A DNA stretch of 32,683 nucleotides. Origin: CAMTWJ01 sp964643605. GTDB lineage: Bacteria; Patescibacteriota; Saccharimonadia; Saccharimonadales; 2-12-FULL-41-12. The stretch is from NCBI GenBank assembly GCA_964643605.1, contig CAZXTF010000005.1, positions 1 to 32,683 of the forward strand, given 5' to 3'. The position numbers and the translations under genes are program-made. Every line of letters begins with the position of its first letter. Within the stretch, counting starts at the first letter, position 1. Shown here piece by piece: positions 6,786 through 15,003 of this stretch. The notes under the pieces were generated by a model. The model searched no databases and was not told the DNA's origin. It worked only from the letters and a program-made list of their open reading frames with translations.

Positions 6786-7919
6786 CGTGCCGTCGTCAAC
6801 CCAGGCAAAACCAGAGGTGATACCGTAAGATGTAGCGGAATCCCCTACATAGTTAGTAGATTGTTTTAGGTTATTGGTGTCATTAGTAAAGTCACACGAG
6901 TATGCTGTAGTACTCCCACAGTTTACCCCACCAATGGTCATACCGAAGTTCTCTATACCTCCAGAGAATATACCCTGAGTAGCACCCTGGCTGTTAAAAC
7001 ACTGATCAGTTGTAGAAGTTCCTGAACAGGTAGAACCAGGTACTTTTAGCTTACCGCTACCGTTATTCTGTTCTGCGAAGTATGACACGGTTGTACCATT
7101 GTTTGCATTTGTCTTTACCATAGCTACACCATTTAAGTTATTACCGTTATTTGGAGTAACCGGTACTGGTGAAACTGAGATTGTTGTGTCAACTGCACCG
7201 ATATCAATGTTTGTGCCGGAGATTGCACTACAATCATTACCAACACTTGTAGCAGGATCATCTACTGTAGTGGTGCCTACGCAGAACTGCAAGTTTTCCT
7301 GGACTCGAGCACTTGTAGTAAGTTGATTTACGATTGCAAAGGCCACGACTCCATTATCAGTAGCATCGCCAACTGTCCAGGCAGTGTCGCTATATAGGGT
7401 AATCCTTACATAGTATGAACCAGCAGCTGTTGGGTTAGTCTGAGTATCCCAGGTGATGGTCTTGGCTGCCGTAGACTCGGCAGCTACTTGGGTACGACTA
7501 ATACACAGGGTGTTCGCTGCAGCGGTACAGTCATTGGCGCCGCTCGCATTACGAGTGAAAGCTGTTGGGTTGGCCCAAGAACCACCTACCGCACCAACCT
7601 GGTTACCTGCATTCATGTTTGTGGTGCCACCAGGGGAAGTACAAGTACCGAGCGGAGTAGTACAAGCCTCAAATTTAACACTCTGAATAGCTGCAGCAGT
7701 TGCTGGCGTGAATCCGTAGGTATACTCCACATTAGTTGCACTTGGTACAGAGGTGGTAATAGTTACTGAACGATTTGTTAGCTGGTCGGCAGATACCTTG
7801 CTGTCACTAAATATAGGTATCCCGGCAAATAAAGCTAGGATAAATACCTGAACCCAAGTAGAACTGAGGTGTAATTTATTTAATAATTGGCTATGTATTG
7901 GTTGTGTTTGCTTTTTCAT
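6639..7919 (-). CDS. Secreted Cys-rich surface protein, tandem copy 1
   Basis: A 426-residue paralog of the product at 5280-6566. From KVSADQLTNRSV to the last residue the two align almost without gaps and differ at a minority of positions. Their signal peptides are unrelated in sequence (MKKQTQPIHSQLLNKLHL... here). The same five Cys pairs are present, so oxidative folding is expected. The protein ends in the same TPTF. ATG at 7919 is the start; no Shine-Dalgarno is seen, and the upstream region contains a 10-bp inverted repeat ending just before the ATG. Function is not recognised. Confidence 0.75.
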   Translation of the reverse strand: MKKQTQPIHSQLLNKLHLSSTWVQVFILALFAGIPIFSDSKVSADQLTNRSVTITTSVPSATNVEYTYGFTPATAAAIQSVKFEACTTPLGTCTSPGGTTNMNAGNQVGAVGGSWANPTAFTRNASGANDCTAAANTLCISRTQVAAESTAAKTITWDTQTNPTAAGSYYVRITLYSDTAWTVGDATDNGVVAFAIVNQLTTSARVQENLQFCVGTTTVDDPATSVGNDCSAISGTNIDIGAVDTTISVSPVPVTPNNGNNLNGVAMVKTNANNGTTVSYFAEQNNGSGKLKVPGSTCSGTSTTDQCFNSQGATQGIFSGGIENFGMTIGGVNCGSTTAYSCDFTNDTNNLKQSTNYVGDSATSYGITSGFAWVDDGTTTTIASTTGSTKVLDDEALILRFAATAAATTPTGSYSVVSTYIATPTF

Positions 7920-7923
7920 ATTC

Positions 7924-7968
7924 TACTATTGTTTTTTTATTTTTAGATATGCTTCGTGAACAATAGTA
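7924..7968. repeat. 10-bp inverted repeat in the promoter/leader of the duplicated surface gene
   Basis: Arms TACTATTGTT (7924-7933) and AACAATAGTA (7959-7968) are perfect complements separated by 25 bp of A/T-rich sequence. On the minus strand the second arm ends 4 nt before the ATG and includes AACAAT, a possible -10 box. It could be an operator or an RNA hairpin that occludes the start codon. Confidence 0.55.
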
Positions 7969-8015
7969 CTAAATCATTTCTGCAAGCACAAGTACTTTTT
8001 CCACAATTTATAATC

Positions 8016-8795
8016 TTAATATGTAGCGATGACGACGAGATCGTGCCTCAAGGTGTAAAGGCCAGCCTTAGTTAGTGGACCAACATTAGCAATATACGAG
8101 ATGGTGTAGTCTGTTTGTCCGATAGCTTGTTTGCCAGATGTTTGTGCTGAGTGAGCAATGGTGTCACCAGGTATGTACTTGAACTGATTGGTAGTTGCAT
8201 AATCGCTGTTTAGACCAGATCCTGCTGCACCATCTGCAAAACTACTATCCGGACGGTTCACCGGATTGGCCCCAAAATTCGCTGGACTCGTATTTGCTAC
8301 AAGGTTCATGCCAAACTCTTCTGTATCAATAATTGAAGCACCTTGTGTTATTTTGGTTGCCAGCGGCTGACCAGCATCGTTTGTTGGAGGACCGCTCATT
8401 GTTTTTACAACGTAATTACCCGATAGATACGTACGGACTGAGAAGCTGCAGGTGCAGGCGCCTCCCTGAGAAGCTGCACGAGCAGTAACCCCAGATGAGA
8501 GAATGCCTAAGTTAACTGGTGCACCCGAAATTGTCATTTCTAAAAATGGCTCTTGTGGTGTTAAAAAACCTGTTCCTGTTTTGTAGCTACCAGATTCGGC
8601 ACCTCCGACAGTTATCGCTCCTACAGATTGGCTAGAACGATAGTTTGCCGAAGCAGCATCTTGGTCGGCTCCGATGCCAAAATATGCCTCTTCTGCTCGA
8701 TAATTAGAGGAGTTGTACTGTGCATAAGCTGTTGACACTCCGAATACAGGAACTACCGCAAGTGCCAACAAAAACCTCTGTATTTTTCGTTTCAT
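8016..8795 (-). CDS. Secreted surface protein, distant paralog
   Basis: About 259 residues from the ATG at 8795 (MKRKIQRFLLALAVVPVFGVSTAYAQ). This start begins with a textbook signal peptide (KRK, hydrophobic core, AYA|Q); in-frame starts at 8801 and 8834 add a poor N-terminus. The mature protein has EPFLEMTISGAPVNLGILSSGVT, a CTC pair and a C-terminal domain ending GLYTLRHDLVVIATY. The layout resembles the C-terminal half of the 4193-5242 product (FGMNL/YGINL, then F.Y.P......Y....). It is probably wall- or surface-associated; function unknown. CACAAT lies 10 nt before the ATG and may be a weak -10 box. Confidence 0.7.
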   Translation of the reverse strand: MKRKIQRFLLALAVVPVFGVSTAYAQYNSSNYRAEEAYFGIGADQDAASANYRSSQSVGAITVGGAESGSYKTGTGFLTPQEPFLEMTISGAPVNLGILSSGVTARAASQGGACTCSFSVRTYLSGNYVVKTMSGPPTNDAGQPLATKITQGASIIDTEEFGMNLVANTSPANFGANPVNRPDSSFADGAAGSGLNSDYATTNQFKYIPGDTIAHSAQTSGKQAIGQTDYTISYIANVGPLTKAGLYTLRHDLVVIATY

Positions 8796-8846
8796 TACCA
8801 TAAGTATTGTGCTTGAATTCGGACAAAATCGCAATGCCTGATTGGG

Positions 8847-9518
8847 CTACCGTGGTTGAAACGAATTTAAGATATCGTATAGATCTTTCGTAGCTGGAAC
8901 CGCCGTAAAATCAATATAGTAGATTCTATATGTTACTTCCGATCCATCAGCTCGTCGCATATGAATTCCCGACCGAGCATTAGCAACATCGACTATCACT
9001 GAATAGTCATTGCTATCTGGATTACAAACAATGGGGATTCCCTGCCATACCATCCCTGTTGGATTGTCAGGACCAGAAGAAAATCCTGGAGCCTTATTAC
9101 AATGCTCCGACACAGTACCAGGTACCAGGCGATTACTCTGTAGCACAACTGGCAGGACCCTTGTAGCTTTCTCTGGTGGTTTATCTATATTTACGGATAT
9201 CTGGATCTCTCTTTTAATCAATTGCCTGTTGAGCTGGCGAAATACAAAAGTCGGAGATTTACTAACCCCTGGAACTTCTATCCAGTCATGTCCTGCCTGA
9301 AATTGAAAAAAAGATGTTTTTAAGGTGTTCACATTTGCCTCAAGCACCGACTCTGTCTTTTGCGAAGTTACTGGGACTTCTTCCTGCTCACCCCTTAAGC
9401 TATCTAGAAAAACATATCCTACAACACCTAGCATAATCATAATAAGAGTTATGAGCACCCCTAGGTATCGTTTTAACTTTTTGTGTCTGTGTCTATCTTC
9501 TTGATATCTGTATTTCAT
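8847..9518 (-). CDS. Signal-anchored extracytoplasmic protein, unknown
   Basis: A 223-residue protein. A highly basic N-terminus (KYRYQEDRHRHKKLKRYLG) precedes one transmembrane helix (VLITLIMIMLGVVGYVFL), so the rest should lie outside. The outer part has a linker (~40-60), then a beta-rich domain with one Cys pair (EHCNKAP...IVCNPD) and TYRIYYIDFTAVPATKDLYDIL near the end. It is the first gene of the surface-protein run. TAGAAT lies 15 nt before the ATG as a possible -10. No family is recognised. Confidence 0.6.
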   Translation of the reverse strand: MKYRYQEDRHRHKKLKRYLGVLITLIMIMLGVVGYVFLDSLRGEQEEVPVTSQKTESVLEANVNTLKTSFFQFQAGHDWIEVPGVSKSPTFVFRQLNRQLIKREIQISVNIDKPPEKATRVLPVVLQSNRLVPGTVSEHCNKAPGFSSGPDNPTGMVWQGIPIVCNPDSNDYSVIVDVANARSGIHMRRADGSEVTYRIYYIDFTAVPATKDLYDILNSFQPR

Positions 9519-9555
9519 AACTGACTGTTCTAGATTCTACTATACTACTTCTTTC

Positions 9556-9584
9556 TGTTACTGCTTGTCCTTTTTTGCTAAAAT
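9556..9584 (+). promoter_or_regulatory. Promoter of the divergent membrane protein gene
   Basis: TGTTAC (9556-9561), 17 nt, then TAAAAT (9579-9584), preceded by TGC (extended -10). The TGC-TAAAAT core is identical to that of the tmRNA promoter at 21764-21772. The predicted start is near 9591. Confidence 0.55.
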
Positions 9585-9620
9585 AACTTTAGGACTCACA
9601 AGAAGTGTGGGCTTTTGGTG

Positions 9621-10619
9621 ATGGAACAAAAAGACGCAAACAATAATCCGACTGAACCCGAAACGCTTGATAAAGAAAACGGCGAGGTTATTCTTGCTGA
9701 CTTAAGCCCGAAAGACACACCCAATTCCGCAGCCACACCAGATAGCGCCCCTAAAAAAACAGACGTGAAGGCTAAAAATCCTATTGTAAAGTTTCTGGCG
9801 AGATTTAATATATATTTATTACTTTTCTTATTATTATTACTCCTGGCAGTTCTTGTGTCATTTGTAAGCTACCAAAAAGACAAGTCTAACCTTGCAAAAA
9901 AAGAAAATATTAATAACCAGCCTCTCAGCGAAGAGGTCTTGGAGCAACTACGACAAACTGATGTAACGGTCGGAGATCCTAAGCAGATATTGAGCGTGGA
10001 GTCGAATGCAATTTTTGCGGGACAAGTTCTTATAAAAGGCAACCTCGAGGTAGCTGGACAAATCAAATCTGGTGTCCCACTAAGTCTTGCAAGTCTGAAC
10101 GTGTCTGGGACAACAACTTTTGGGAAGATTCAAGGTAACGAACTCCAGATTACTGGCGACTCGACCATCCAGGGACAGCTCAACGTACAGAGAGGCCTAA
10201 CTGTAGCTGGATCAGCCAGCATAAATGGTCTACTTTCGGCTGCACAGCTTAATATCCAAAATCTCCAGGTAGGTGGTGATCTTAAGCTTAATCGCCATAT
10301 TGATGCAGGTGGCGGAACTCCCGGCAGGAGCAACGGTGGCGCTTTAGGAGGTGGTGGGACAAGCTCAATTAGCGGAAGTGATACTGCTGGAACGATCGCA
10401 ATCAATACAGGCAGTAATCCGCCAGCTGGATGCTTTGTAAATGTCACATTTGTAAATCGCTTTAACGGCACCCCACACGTTGTTGTTACTCCTGTGGGAT
10501 CTGCAGCTGGTCATCTTGCATACTATATTAACAGATCGAATTCTGGCTTTAGTATCTGTAGCGCCAGTGTGCCACCAGCTGGGCAAAGTTTTGCGTTTGA
10601 CTATATAGTTATCAACTAA
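9621..10619 (+). CDS. Membrane-anchored beta-helix protein with lectin-like C-terminus
   Basis: About 332 residues from the ATG at 9621; GTG at 9618 and TTG at 9615 are alternatives. An acidic cytoplasmic tail of ~55 residues is followed by one transmembrane helix (YLLLFLLLLLLAVLVSFVSY). The extracellular region has short repeated strands (GNLEVAGQI, ELQITGDSTIQGQLNVQRGLTVAGSASINGLL in segments) like bactofilin or polymer-type beta-helices. A Gly-rich linker follows. The C-terminal compact domain (~260-332, two Cys, PHVVVTPVGSAAG) resembles trimeric H-type-lectin-like tips. A tip-on-stalk surface fibre is plausible. It is transcribed away from the surface-protein run and ends 2 nt from the stop of atpC. 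Confidence 0.65.
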   Translation: MEQKDANNNPTEPETLDKENGEVILADLSPKDTPNSAATPDSAPKKTDVKAKNPIVKFLARFNIYLLLFLLLLLLAVLVSFVSYQKDKSNLAKKENINNQPLSEEVLEQLRQTDVTVGDPKQILSVESNAIFAGQVLIKGNLEVAGQIKSGVPLSLASLNVSGTTTFGKIQGNELQITGDSTIQGQLNVQRGLTVAGSASINGLLSAAQLNIQNLQVGGDLKLNRHIDAGGGTPGRSNGGALGGGGTSSISGSDTAGTIAINTGSNPPAGCFVNVTFVNRFNGTPHVVVTPVGSAAGHLAYYINRSNSGFSICSASVPPAGQSFAFDYIVIN

Positions 10620-10621
10620 AC

Positions 10622-10912
10622 TTAAACGTCTAGAAAAACTGTTACTTTATTGTCTTTTACGTGCAAAACCGCATGAGAAATTCGAACTTTCTTTTCGCCT
10701 ACACTATCTCGGATAATAATCTCCCCTTCCTCAAGCAGAGTCATAAAGTTATGGTGTTGTGGCAAAATATCAAATGGCCCTGTTTTGTTAACAGCTGATA
10801 GGCTTAGAGCTTCCTGATTATAATACGTACGAAATGGAGAATAGAGCTTGATATGAATGGTGTTCTTTTTTGTCTGTTTTTGTTCTGCTACTGGAGTATT
10901 ATCATCGGTCAT
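10622..10912 (-). CDS. atpC: F1 ATP synthase epsilon subunit, N-terminal domain only
   Basis: At 96 residues it is much shorter than the usual ~130-140. The N-terminal beta-sandwich is recognisable (IHIKLYSPFRTYYNQEALSL, TGPFDILPQHHNFMTLLEEG), where GPFDILPxHxxxxT matches the family core. The C-terminal two-helix domain, which can extend and inhibit ATP hydrolysis, is absent. Epsilon links gamma to the c-ring. It is the last gene of the ATP synthase operon, 8 nt after atpD. The assignment rests on the motif and gene order. Confidence 0.85.
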   Translation of the reverse strand: MTDDNTPVAEQKQTKKNTIHIKLYSPFRTYYNQEALSLSAVNKTGPFDILPQHHNFMTLLEEGEIIIRDSVGEKKVRISHAVLHVKDNKVTVFLDV

Positions 10913-10920
10913 AGCTAACT

Positions 10921-12225
10921 CTATACAATAATCTCTTCAATGCTCTTTAAGGTCTCTTCTTTGGTAAAGAACTCACCTGGCACACCATTTAAGTGTGTCG
11001 TTACAAACATACTCTGGTTAAAATTGGTAATCAGCTTTTTTGCCTTAGCATAGTCAGCTCTATCGGCTGGTGAAAGTTCATTTTCACCAATAATGGCGAT
11101 AATACTCTTGAGTGATTCATACTTTTGCAAAAGTCCTTGCACCTGAACACTCAAAAGATAGTGTCTATCACCTACAACTTCCGGGGTTAAAAGCGAGGAG
11201 GTTGTACGAGTTAAGTCAACAGCTGGGCGGATCCCCTGTTCGGCAACTGCACGAGACAATACCATAATTGCATCGAGCTCGTGCTGAATCATCTGTACAG
11301 CTGGGTCACTAATATCATCAGCTGGCACATAGATTGTCTGGATTGAGGTGATAGAGCCTTTCTCGTTGGAGCTTAAGCGATCTTGCAAAGTCTTAATATC
11401 AGAGAAGATTGTTGGCTGATAACCACCTTCGTTTGGAATCTGATCCAAAATTGTCGAGATTTCGTTTTTGGCCTGAATATAACGATACATGTTGTCGGCA
11501 AAGAATAAGATATCTTTATTCTGGTTATCTCTAAAGTGCTCAGCCAGCGCCACTGACGACACACCAACGAGAGCACGTTGAATCGGATTTTCATTCATCT
11601 GCCCAAAGAACATACACGTGTTCTTAAGCAGATCGGCTTTTTTGAGCGTATCATACAGCTCATGACCCTCACGAATACGCTCACCAATACCAGTGAAGAA
11701 CGAGAGTCCAGCGCCACTCTGGGCAATGTTATTAATAAGCTCCATAGTAAGTACAGTCTTACCCACACCGGCACCACCAATAATGCCGATTTTTCGTCCC
11801 TTCACAAACGGAGTAAGAAAGTCGATCACTTTAATACCTGTTTCGAGTGTTTCTGGCTTGGCGACTTTAAAATCACTTGAACGAGGAGGGATTTTTAGAA
11901 CATCTTTGTAGGAAATATTCTCTGAGCTAAGTGGGGGTAGATCATCCAGCGGCTGCCCCAGTGCGTCAAAAATTCTACCAATCGTTTCGTCGCCAACTGG
12001 TATCTCTATACCCTTATGCATGCGTGCAGCACTCATGCCTTTTTTGATTGATCTATCAGATTTTAGATTTAGACACAGTACTTTTCCACCAGGCATGAGC
12101 CGCTCCACCAAAAGTTCTGTCTTATTTTCGTTCTCGATCTGAATTAACTCACCGATTTTAGGAGAGTCTTCTTCGAAGTTTGCAAATACCACAAGATCTC
12201 GAATGCCCGATACAACTCCGCTCAT
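10921..12225 (-). CDS. atpD: F1 ATP synthase beta subunit
   Basis: Catalytic subunit. Walker A GGAGVGKT is at residues 150-157, and the catalytic Glu at ~182 lies in GIGERIREGHELY. At 434 residues it is shorter than the usual ~460-480. The usual DELSEED lever motif reads ENELSPAD here. The protein stops soon after VPGEFFTKEETLKSIEEIIV, so the last ~30 residues found in most beta subunits are missing. Its start overlaps the atpG stop by 4 nt. Catalytic residues look intact, so it should be active. Confidence 0.95.
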   Translation of the reverse strand: MSGVVSGIRDLVVFANFEEDSPKIGELIQIENENKTELLVERLMPGGKVLCLNLKSDRSIKKGMSAARMHKGIEIPVGDETIGRIFDALGQPLDDLPPLSSENISYKDVLKIPPRSSDFKVAKPETLETGIKVIDFLTPFVKGRKIGIIGGAGVGKTVLTMELINNIAQSGAGLSFFTGIGERIREGHELYDTLKKADLLKNTCMFFGQMNENPIQRALVGVSSVALAEHFRDNQNKDILFFADNMYRYIQAKNEISTILDQIPNEGGYQPTIFSDIKTLQDRLSSNEKGSITSIQTIYVPADDISDPAVQMIQHELDAIMVLSRAVAEQGIRPAVDLTRTTSSLLTPEVVGDRHYLLSVQVQGLLQKYESLKSIIAIIGENELSPADRADYAKAKKLITNFNQSMFVTTHLNGVPGEFFTKEETLKSIEEIIV

Positions 12226-13082
12226 ACGGCCGCCTTTCCTGATTTTCGAATACCGTTAATCATCTCTTTTAAGCGTTCGTCTTTGGCTGCTCGCTTTGCT
12301 CGGTTATAACTAAGCTTTAAGTCTGAGAGCGAATCATCTGCTGCCTGGTGAGCTGCCGACATAGCCCGAAAACGACTGGCATACTGTGCTAATTTAGAGT
12401 CAAGCACCAATTGACTTAAAGAAATCTCGAGCATAGACCTTTCCAAGTGACGAACAACTGCAAATGTGCTTGGCTCAAAAATATATGTCTCTTCACTAAT
12501 AACATCCTTGGATTCCTCGACCTTTTCTCCAAGTTCAGCCACTGCAGTACTAAGGCTGATCTTTTTTATATCCTGAACCATCAAAGAAATATACTGCTGG
12601 TAGTACACTGTGGTGTTTTTGTATTGCTGCACAATCTTAATAATTGGACTTACGTCAATATTTTGATCTTTATCGGGTAGCTTGAAGTATTTTTTGTAAG
12701 AAATCCCTTTTTGAGCTAATTGCACCGCACCGTGGTGGCCGATGACGATAATATCGTTCTTTGTTTCATCGTAGTCTTTGAGCATCCACTTGATTAATTT
12801 TTGGTCAATATCACCGCTAAAGCCACCCTCGGCTGTAATAACGATAAAAAGTTCTTTGTCGATAACTTCCGAAGAGTTGTCCTGTCTGCCAAAACGGAAA
12901 AGTTTATCAACTCGCAGTTGCTCGTATATACCCCACAAATCTTCAAAAAATTCGGTCGACTGCAAGACCTGGTCTTTTATGCGAGCAATTTTGATACTGG
13001 CAATCCCTTCAAAGGCGCTACTAAGCTCAACGATTGTCTCTGTTGTATGGATATTTCCTTCTAGTTCTTTCGTACGCTTCAT
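12222..13082 (-). CDS. atpG: F1 ATP synthase gamma subunit
   Basis: A 286-residue rotor shaft. The N-terminal and C-terminal helices of the coiled coil are recognisable: IASIKIARIKDQVLQSTEFF near the start and LSYNRAKRAAKDERLKEMING at the end. The central Rossmann-like domain contains ITAEGGFSGDIDQKL, the equivalent of the family's SDRGLCGxxN. It lies between atpA and atpD with 4-nt overlaps on both sides, so translation is probably coupled. Confidence 0.9.
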   Translation of the reverse strand: MKRTKELEGNIHTTETIVELSSAFEGIASIKIARIKDQVLQSTEFFEDLWGIYEQLRVDKLFRFGRQDNSSEVIDKELFIVITAEGGFSGDIDQKLIKWMLKDYDETKNDIIVIGHHGAVQLAQKGISYKKYFKLPDKDQNIDVSPIIKIVQQYKNTTVYYQQYISLMVQDIKKISLSTAVAELGEKVEESKDVISEETYIFEPSTFAVVRHLERSMLEISLSQLVLDSKLAQYASRFRAMSAAHQAADDSLSDLKLSYNRAKRAAKDERLKEMINGIRKSGKAAV

Positions 13083-14506
13083 GCTTTAAGCTCCACCTGG
13101 GTTTTTCTCTTCAACTCATCACGAATTTTTTCGTAATCTTTATCGTCTTTAATCTTCTCGGCAAATGAATTAACTTCTGTTTTTAGGTTATCGACATCAA
13201 CTTTTTCGTTTTCGCTAGCACTTAATACAACATCCATCATCAGTTGCTGCGTTAGTACGTGGTATGTATCTGTCGGACCTTGACTGAGGACCTTCAGTAT
13301 ATTCTGTCCTTTTTCTAGTACGCTCTTAGACTCTAGCGCTAGTTCCGATCCGAAGTGCGCAAACTCTTCAGCCTGTCGATATTCTGCCAACAACTTCAGG
13401 GTTCTGGCCGCAAAATCTTTTTGGCGTTTATTGTGCCCAACACCACCGACACGAGTCACACTCAAACCGATGTTAATTGCAGGACGAATACCACTTCTAA
13501 ATAGGTCCATATCCAAAATCCATTGTCCGTCGGTAATCGACATAATGTTGGTTGGCAAATATGCAGTGACATCGCCACCTGGCACAAGTACTACGGGGAT
13601 ACTGGTTAGACACTTGCCGGACTTATGCAGTCTTCCGGCTCGCTCAAGCAAACTTGAGTGAGCATAAAACGTATCACCCGGGTAAGAGTCTCGTCCTGGA
13701 CTCACGCCGCTCAAAAGAGCTATTTCTCGGTGAGCATGGGCATGACTTGTTAGGTCATCGTAAATAATAATCGTATCTTGGTCACACTTTTGCCACAAAT
13801 ATTCGGCCATTGCACAAGCTACATACGGCGCTAGATAGCTCATAATAAGCGACTCAAACATAGTCGAGACTACCACAATCGCTGTATCAAGGGCCCCAGA
13901 GCTCTCGAGTTTGGTTAGTAATGCATCAACATCACTTCGACGCTTCGCAATCAGACAATACACTACAATCTGATCAGTATTTTTTTGATTAATGGTTAGC
14001 TGCGCAGCTATAGCAGTTTTTCCTGATTTACTGTCTCCGAGTAGTGCAATACGCTGTCCTCGCACCACTGGCAATATGGAATCAATAGCAGTCACCCCAC
14101 TTTCGAGCTGCGTATCGAGCAACTCTCTTTCGTATAATGGCGGTGCAACATTAAATACTGGCCATGTATCATCGGCAGCAATTGGCCCCTTGCCATCGAG
14201 CGGGTGACCATTTACAGATATAACTCGGCCAACATAATCTTTGCCTACCTTGCAAACAAGCTTATCGTGCTGCATAACAGCAAGCATACCTACGGTAATT
14301 GCATCTGAACCCATGTGCAAAATCGATACAAAATCAGCTGTAACTTCTTTTACAAAACCCTTGCTGCCATCTTCGAACATAATAAGTGCATGCGTATTAA
14401 TCGGGTTGAGCCCTTTTACCTGTACCAAAAATTTATCGACAGCTACAACTTCGCCAACCGGTTGACCGGCAGCAACAAGACGCTCAAAGTGCTGATTATC
14501 ACTCAA
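13079..14506 (-). CDS. atpA: F1 ATP synthase alpha subunit
   Basis: A 475-residue non-catalytic nucleotide-binding subunit. The P-loop is GDSKSGKTA at residues 157-165, in place of the common GDRQTGKTA. The arginine-finger region is conserved (IGLSVTRVGGVG). YDDLTSHAHAHREIALL matches the family's Walker B region. It is slightly shorter than the usual ~500-510 residues. Start and stop overlap the neighbouring genes by 4 nt. Confidence 0.95.
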   Translation of the reverse strand: MSDNQHFERLVAAGQPVGEVVAVDKFLVQVKGLNPINTHALIMFEDGSKGFVKEVTADFVSILHMGSDAITVGMLAVMQHDKLVCKVGKDYVGRVISVNGHPLDGKGPIAADDTWPVFNVAPPLYERELLDTQLESGVTAIDSILPVVRGQRIALLGDSKSGKTAIAAQLTINQKNTDQIVVYCLIAKRRSDVDALLTKLESSGALDTAIVVVSTMFESLIMSYLAPYVACAMAEYLWQKCDQDTIIIYDDLTSHAHAHREIALLSGVSPGRDSYPGDTFYAHSSLLERAGRLHKSGKCLTSIPVVLVPGGDVTAYLPTNIMSITDGQWILDMDLFRSGIRPAINIGLSVTRVGGVGHNKRQKDFAARTLKLLAEYRQAEEFAHFGSELALESKSVLEKGQNILKVLSQGPTDTYHVLTQQLMMDVVLSASENEKVDVDNLKTEVNSFAEKIKDDKDYEKIRDELKRKTQVELKA

Positions 14507-15003
14507 GCCTCTTGCCCTCCTATAGACTTCATAAGTAACGCTGACTGCTTGCTAATATTATTTCGAAGACTCATATCAAAAACTTTATTAGTGGTACGCA
14601 CTACACAACCCACAACAATTGTTGGTTGCAACCCTACATCAAGCAAAATATTCTCTTTTATGTTCTTTCTTAGCCAAACAATGATTTCCTGCACCACTGT
14701 TGGCGAGGGCTCAACCGTAAAACTCATATGGATTATAGGGGCTTTCTTCTGATACGTATTTAGTGCATCAAGCAATACCTCTCGATGTTTTTTCTCGAGC
14801 AAGGAAATTTTATTAACCTCTGCTAAATCTTCTAGGGTTCGGGTAGTTTTGGGGATGCTCACTGGCTTGCCAGGCGTACGTAAGCTCGCCTGATGAAGTG
14901 AATCATCAAGCTTATTAAGCTCACGGATTGTTCGAGTGAGATCAACCGACCCTACTAGACGGTTGGGCAATAAGAGACGGACATTTTCGGCCGTACCGCT
15001 CAT
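14503..15003 (-). CDS. atpH: F1Fo ATP synthase delta subunit
   Basis: A 166-residue protein. The C-terminal part is recognisable as delta/OSCP (VQEIIVWLRKNIKENILLDV, then PTIVVGCVVRTTNKVFDMSL, where the family has an IIGGxxxRxGDxxxDxS-type strand). The N-terminal half is too divergent to recognise by eye. The subunit ties the peripheral stalk to the top of F1. Its position between atpF and atpA, with 4-nt overlaps, supports the call. Confidence 0.85.
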   Translation of the reverse strand: MSGTAENVRLLLPNRLVGSVDLTRTIRELNKLDDSLHQASLRTPGKPVSIPKTTRTLEDLAEVNKISLLEKKHREVLLDALNTYQKKAPIIHMSFTVEPSPTVVQEIIVWLRKNIKENILLDVGLQPTIVVGCVVRTTNKVFDMSLRNNISKQSALLMKSIGGQEA

